A stretch of DNA of 64,000 nucleotides from NCBI GenBank assembly GCA_027186245.1, contig CP114500.1, forward strand, positions 6,334,001 to 6,398,000, read 5' to 3'. The stretch comes from Coriaria nepalensis. Taxonomy: Eukaryota; Streptophyta; Magnoliopsida; Cucurbitales; Coriariaceae. Shown piece by piece: positions 60,111-64,000 of this stretch (positions are counted from its first letter, which is position 1; every line of letters begins with the position of its first letter). A model generated the notes under the pieces. It was not told where the DNA came from. It did no database searches and worked only from the letters and a program-made list of their open reading frames with translations. Position numbers and translations under genes: made by a program.

Positions 60111-60414
60111 GTGTGCGCACAAACTATATACACCAAACTCTGACAAACTTCAAAACATAAAGGAATTGTCACAATTTACAACTAACAAGAAAGTTATAAC
60201 AAAACCCTCTAACGACTAACTGGACTACATGTCGTTTTTCTCTTTACCACTGCCTGACACGTAGTTCACAAATCGGGCTGGAACACCTGTGATGCGTTTG
60301 GGCATTTCTTTCTTACTCAGGTCTGTCTTCCTTTACTCTTGGGCCTCAATCGTGTTATAAATCATACACATGTGCAGTGGCGAGGATACGAACCTACATT
60401 CAAGACTTTAATAT
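60111..60414. other. Junction between gypsy fragment and CSC1 pseudogene
   Basis: Nothing is recognised; possibly the element's flank or remnants of the pseudogene's intron. Confidence 0.4.
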
Positions 60415-61690
60415 AGTTTGTCAGGAGCCACGAGACATCAACTGGAACAATCTTGCAATTCCATACGTAGAACTTGCTGTTCGAAAACTGCTCATGGCTA
60501 TTGCCATGTTCACCCTCACGTTCTTCTTTATGATACCCATAGCATTTGTTCTATCTTTAGCCAACATGGAGGGCATCCAGAAGGTTTTACCTTTCTTGAA
60601 GCCAATAATTCAGAAGTAATGGATTCCTTCCTTTCTATCCATGTTAGACACATATGGCTATATATGTAGTGCTGCAGTCTGGCTGATCTGCAGAGGAGAT
60701 TTTTTTTTTTTTTTAATCTGATTGTTCATTTTAATAGTATTGGAAATGACCTATCAATTTAAGTGGGAACATTTATTGCAGGGAGGCCTTCAAGTCAGTT
60801 ATCCAAGGATTTCTTCCTGGCACTGCGCTAAAGATTTTCCTTATTCTACTTCCAACGATACAAATGACTATGTCCAAGATTGAAGGTTATACATCTCTTT
60901 CTGCCTTAGAAAGAAGATAGGCTGAGAAGTACTATTTCTTTATACTGGTCAATGTATGTCATGGAAGTGTTGTAACTGGAACAGCATTACAACAGCTTAA
61001 GTTGTTCGTCAATGAGCCATCCAACGGGTATGGCACTATATATTTGTTCTTGGATTTGTTTTTCTTATTCAAATCACTATATTATATTAGGACCGTTACA
61101 TATTTGGATTTGAACTCTTGCTTGCCTATAAGACATGGGAAATGAGACAACATTGTATTTTCAGGTTCCTTGGAACTGTAGGTGACTCGATCCCAATGAA
61201 AGCCACATTCTTCATTACTTATGTAATGGTGGATGGTTGGTCTGGAATTGCTTTAGAGATCAACAGAATAGCTCCATTGATATTATTCCATCTAAGGAAT
61301 ATGTTCCTAGTTAAGACTGATCAAGATAGGAGGAATGTAATGAATCCTGGTTGCTTAAATTTCGCCATGAATGAACCACGGATTCAGTTGTACTTCTTGC
61401 TCGGGTTTGTGTACTCAGTTGTCACCCCCATACTCCTTCCTTTCATCGTCATCTTCTTCGCCTTTTCGTACATGGTTTTCCACCATCAGGTAAAGTTCTC
61501 TATTTGATTGGTCATATTCATCTTCGCAAATTTGACTTCTCCATAATGGTCGGTTCATCTTTTGCCAGGTTATTAATATATAGATCAGAAATGCGAGAGT
61601 GGGGCAGCTTTCTGGCCCCACGTGCTAAGACAAGTGATGATTGGATCAAGTATAGGATAGATTATTATGATAGGTGTGTTCACAATGAGA
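60415..61690 (+). pseudogene. CSC1/OSCA-family (DUF221) calcium channel gene, 5'-truncated and broken
   Basis: Exons about 60415-60617, 60782-61027, 61165-61489 and 61569-61690 join with GT-AG introns. They encode the pore-side half of a CSC1-like protein (hyperosmolality/mechanically gated cation channel, RSN1_7TM domain). Visible blocks are EPRDINWNNLAIPYVELAVR, LTFFFMIPIAFVLSLANMEG, IQGFLPGTALKIFLILLPTI, SKIEGYTSLSALERR, DSIPMKATFFITYVMVDGWS, PRIQLYFLLGFVYSVVTPIL and FFAFSYMVFHHQ. An in-frame TAG (60918-60920) interrupts exon 2 right after ALERR. The fourth exon carries a further stop or frameshift before the remnant ESGAAFWPHV, and the family's last 100 or so residues are gone. The whole N-terminal half (about 300 residues) is missing, where the gypsy fragment now lies. 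Confidence 0.85.
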
Positions 61691-62270
61691 GATGCTGACG
61701 AGTAAAGGACAGCCAGTTTTGTCGTTCTGGTTCCAAATGGAGAGACCTGTAGCCATTGATGATGAAGAGAACAACCCTCTTGTTCCGTAAATCTCATCGG
61801 AGTAACAAACTTCCTTCAGATGCTAGTTCTTTAACGTCTGAAATGCACCCGGACCAATCACCGTGAGTATTCAAATCATTCATTTTCCAAATTCTAGATC
61901 CTGTTGTCATGCACTCATTATTCACTTTCGTTATAGTGGTTACAAATCATTCCATGTGAGTTGGGACTTTGTTCAAGTTCCTGATAGTTTTGTAAATGTG
62001 TAAATAGATTTTCCTTTTCTTCCTTCCTCTTTCATGTAGTCTTCTTTTTTCAAACAAAGTAGAGTATCTGAACTTCAGATTCTGAAGTATTGACAAATGC
62101 CTACAAACCTAAGGATAAAACGTTTTAACTCTGTATTACAAGAGCGATATTTCTAAGTACTAACTCTTCATTATAGAACCAATTCTAGTGTAGTCAAAAA
62201 GATAAAACTTAAGGTTCTACATCAATTAAGAATAAGATACGTGCCGTAGATGGGCTTTGCTAGTTTTTTA
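61691..62270. other. Intergenic DNA between CSC1 pseudogene and PAC 3' end
   Basis: A short frame at 61736-61788 (MERPVAIDDEENNPLVP) is not recognised. The right side is the PAC 3'UTR. Confidence 0.45.
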
Positions 62271-64000
62271 CTACCACTTCAAGTTAACAGCCAGATCCAG
62301 TAAAGCTTCTACAAGCCGTATGGTTCGTTGTTTCTCCTGGTGCTTAAATCTGCTTGCAACCGATTCCGGATCAAACCCTAATGCAGTATTTCCTTCATTT
62401 TGCTCGGACCGAACCTCTTGTAGCAATTCATCAACCTCTCTGATAAAGTCAATCCTTAATAGGGTATCATCATCTTCAAATGACGGTCGCAATGGCCCTT
62501 CATGCTAATACACAAAAACATTCGAATGGAAGTAAGAATATGAAATTGAATAGAACAATCAACAAATTCACAGTTACTTTTATCATTGTTATTAACATTG
62601 TAAATCACCAACTTACGATTCATTTGGGAAACCATCCTAGATTCCAGTTTGAGCCCATAGAATCTAAGTGAGATTCCAGTTTGAGCCCATAGAATCTAAG
62701 TGAGATTTCAGTATGGGCCAACAGAATCTTAACTAAAATAAAATATAGAACTCACATAATCTTCACCTGAATTCTACTTTCAAACTGATTATCCAAATGC
62801 AACTTATAGCTCTAAACAAATTCTTAGGGAAAAAAGAAAAAGTGGGAGGTGCTAACCAGAATGATACAGTTGTATTTGAGTCCAACTCTTAAACTCCAAG
62901 AACAGAGGATTAGAGGTAGAGGAAGAGAGAATTTAGGAGAGAGAAGACTTCTTATTTCTTCGCTTACCTCTAATTGGAGCAAAATGGTCTATTTATACAA
63001 GTATGATCAATCTGCTAACTAATATTTCAACTAATACAGTTGTTAACTAATAAAAAACAACTCTAACAATGATACTCTTGATTAGGTAACCAAACTACTC
63101 TACTCTTCTTTAACTAACTAAAGTACTGTAACATATTGTCATATACCATACCTTGTCAAGGTCAAATCCGGCAGGAACAAGAATGCTAAAAGGATCCTCA
63201 CGGGGGAAAGTATCAATCATGTGTTTTCTACATTCCTTGAGCCACCCTTCATCATTAAACCCATCATGCATACTCAGAAGATCGTTCAGGAGTCTCATCG
63301 CAGGACTAGCCTCCCGTTTCAAAATTTCGGTCTACAATATCACACAAAAGTTTTGACCGTCTTTTCAGAGTGCTCCACAGAGAAGTACCAAAGTAAAACC
63401 AAAGTTCAGTTGAATGAAAAGCGTCTCATAAGAGCAAAATGAGATGCATACTACCTCTACCCTTCTATATAACAAATCAAGGCTTCTAATAGCATCCTTC
63501 TCATCCTGGCAAACCAGAATGAATCAAATAATAAGAAGATAGACTAGATAGTCATAGAAACTAAAGGGACCTAAACATGAATGAACTTACATCACGTCTA
63601 GCCAGGTCAAGGCGGTTCCATATGACCATTAGAACAAGTTCAGTGAGTTCTCCTTTTTCAGCAGCCCCTTCAATTTTCTACACACAAGTGGAAATCAAGA
63701 CAAATAGACTTAACATTACCATTTCTTTTTTGGGTACTAATCATTATTCATTCATCATTCTTACCTCCTCTACTTCTTCAGCGGATCTGATAAAGCTCGC
63801 AACTAGTTTCCGTGCTTTTCGGACCTCTTCATCTGGATACCCTTTTAAGCGAACACCGATTTCTCTATACTCTTCGACTTTCCGCTCTTCTTCTTCCTCT
63901 TCTTCCCTACGCAATCTGTGAAGCTCTTTCGTCTTTTCTCTTTGACGGGTTTGCCATTCCTGAACCCAAAAGGAATAGATCAAAGTCAGTGAAGCAGACT
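62271..64000 (-). CDS. PAC: PALE CRESS (PAC), chloroplast development and plastid rRNA factor, 3' part
   Basis: The last five coding exons, 63959-63765, 63677-63591, 63505-63455, 63331-63152 and 62504-62271, are in phase 0 and give 248 residues plus a TAG stop. The gene continues beyond the right edge, where 63960-64000 is intron. PAC proteins (about 310 residues) are plant-specific, plastid-targeted, bind plastid 23S rRNA and are needed for 50S assembly; loss gives pale, seedling-lethal plants. Recognisable blocks are EWQTRQREKTKELHRLRREE (Glu/Arg-rich coiled coil), LVLMVIWNRLDLARRDDEKD, AIRSLDLLYRRVETEILKRE, ASPAMRLLNDLLSMHDGF, FPREDPFSILVPAGFDLDK, and the C-terminal EKQRTIRLVEALLDLAVNLK. 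The missing 5' part would hold the transit peptide. No defect is seen. Confidence 0.93.
62640..62731. repeat. 32-bp tandem repeat in a PAC intron, two exact units and one diverged
   Basis: GATTCCAGTTTGAGCCCATA plus AGAATCTAAGTGA-type sequence is repeated exactly at 62640-62671 and 62672-62703. A third diverged unit (GATTTCAGTATGGGCCAACA...) runs to 62731. It lies in the last intron. Confidence 0.9.

Noticed and set aside
1..64000. CRISPR arrays, operons, riboswitches, bacterial-type terminators
   Set aside because: None seen. The window is plant nuclear DNA and its tandem repeats are microsatellites or short duplications without spacer structure.

Overview
The window is nuclear DNA of a flowering plant, most likely a eudicot. 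The genes are split by GT-AG introns, the DNA between them is AT-rich, and there are many microsatellites and decayed LTR retrotransposons. Several products are plant-specific (trichome-birefringence-like acetyltransferase, plastid outer-envelope OEP7, adenylate isopentenyltransferase, HUA2-like, PALE CRESS). The species cannot be named from the sequence alone.

Layout. 0-6 kb: a small secreted Gnk2/DUF26 protein (+), a four-exon TBL acetyltransferase (-) and OEP7 (-). 6.4-8.3 kb: truncated 5' ends of an SmD1 gene, a PhzF-like gene and an unrecognised reading frame, all on the - strand. 8.8-16 kb: two decayed Ty1/copia fragments (-) and AT-rich DNA. 16.7-18.1 kb: a cytokinin-biosynthesis IPT gene with a TATA box and a 5'UTR intron. 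18.1-21.7 kb: gene-free DNA holding a diverged duplication of about 1 kb. 21.7-22.2 kb: an intronless secreted eight-cysteine protein (-) with an Asp/His-rich insert. 24.3-29.1 kb: broken copies of a PORR-domain gene (-), one exon of RNA polymerase IV/V subunit 2 (-) and a GDPD-type phosphodiesterase (+). 29.5-32.9 kb: a complete seven-exon CUE-domain, coiled-coil gene (+). 33.75-38.7 kb: a structurally complete but coding-dead copia element with both LTRs, primer-binding site, polypurine tract and 5-bp target duplication. 38.9-39.35 kb: a MAP65 gene fragment (-). 39.4-43.5 kb: gene-poor DNA with a small GC-rich hairpin. 43.5-45.7 kb: a six-exon GPX8-type glutathione peroxidase (-). 48.4-57.9 kb: an eleven-exon HUA2-like gene (-) of 1439 codons. 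58.8-60.1 kb: a Ty3/gypsy integrase fragment (-) abutting a broken CSC1/OSCA gene (+, 60.4-61.7 kb). 62.3-64 kb: the last five exons of PALE CRESS (-), which runs off the window.

Eight genes look complete (Gnk2, TBL, OEP7, IPT, eight-cysteine protein, CUE, GPX8, HUA2-like) and PAC looks intact but partial. There are no operons; neighbours are independently transcribed. The most unusual property is the density of gene fragments (SmD1, PhzF, PORR, NRPD2, GDPD, MAP65, CSC1) between the good genes. That suggests repeated duplication or transposon capture followed by decay. The best candidates for something new are the Asp/His-rich eight-cysteine protein and the cluster of truncated 5' gene ends at 6.7-8.2 kb.

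Exon limits were set by hand from splice consensus and reading-frame continuity. Family assignments rest on remembered protein-family signatures, not on searches.
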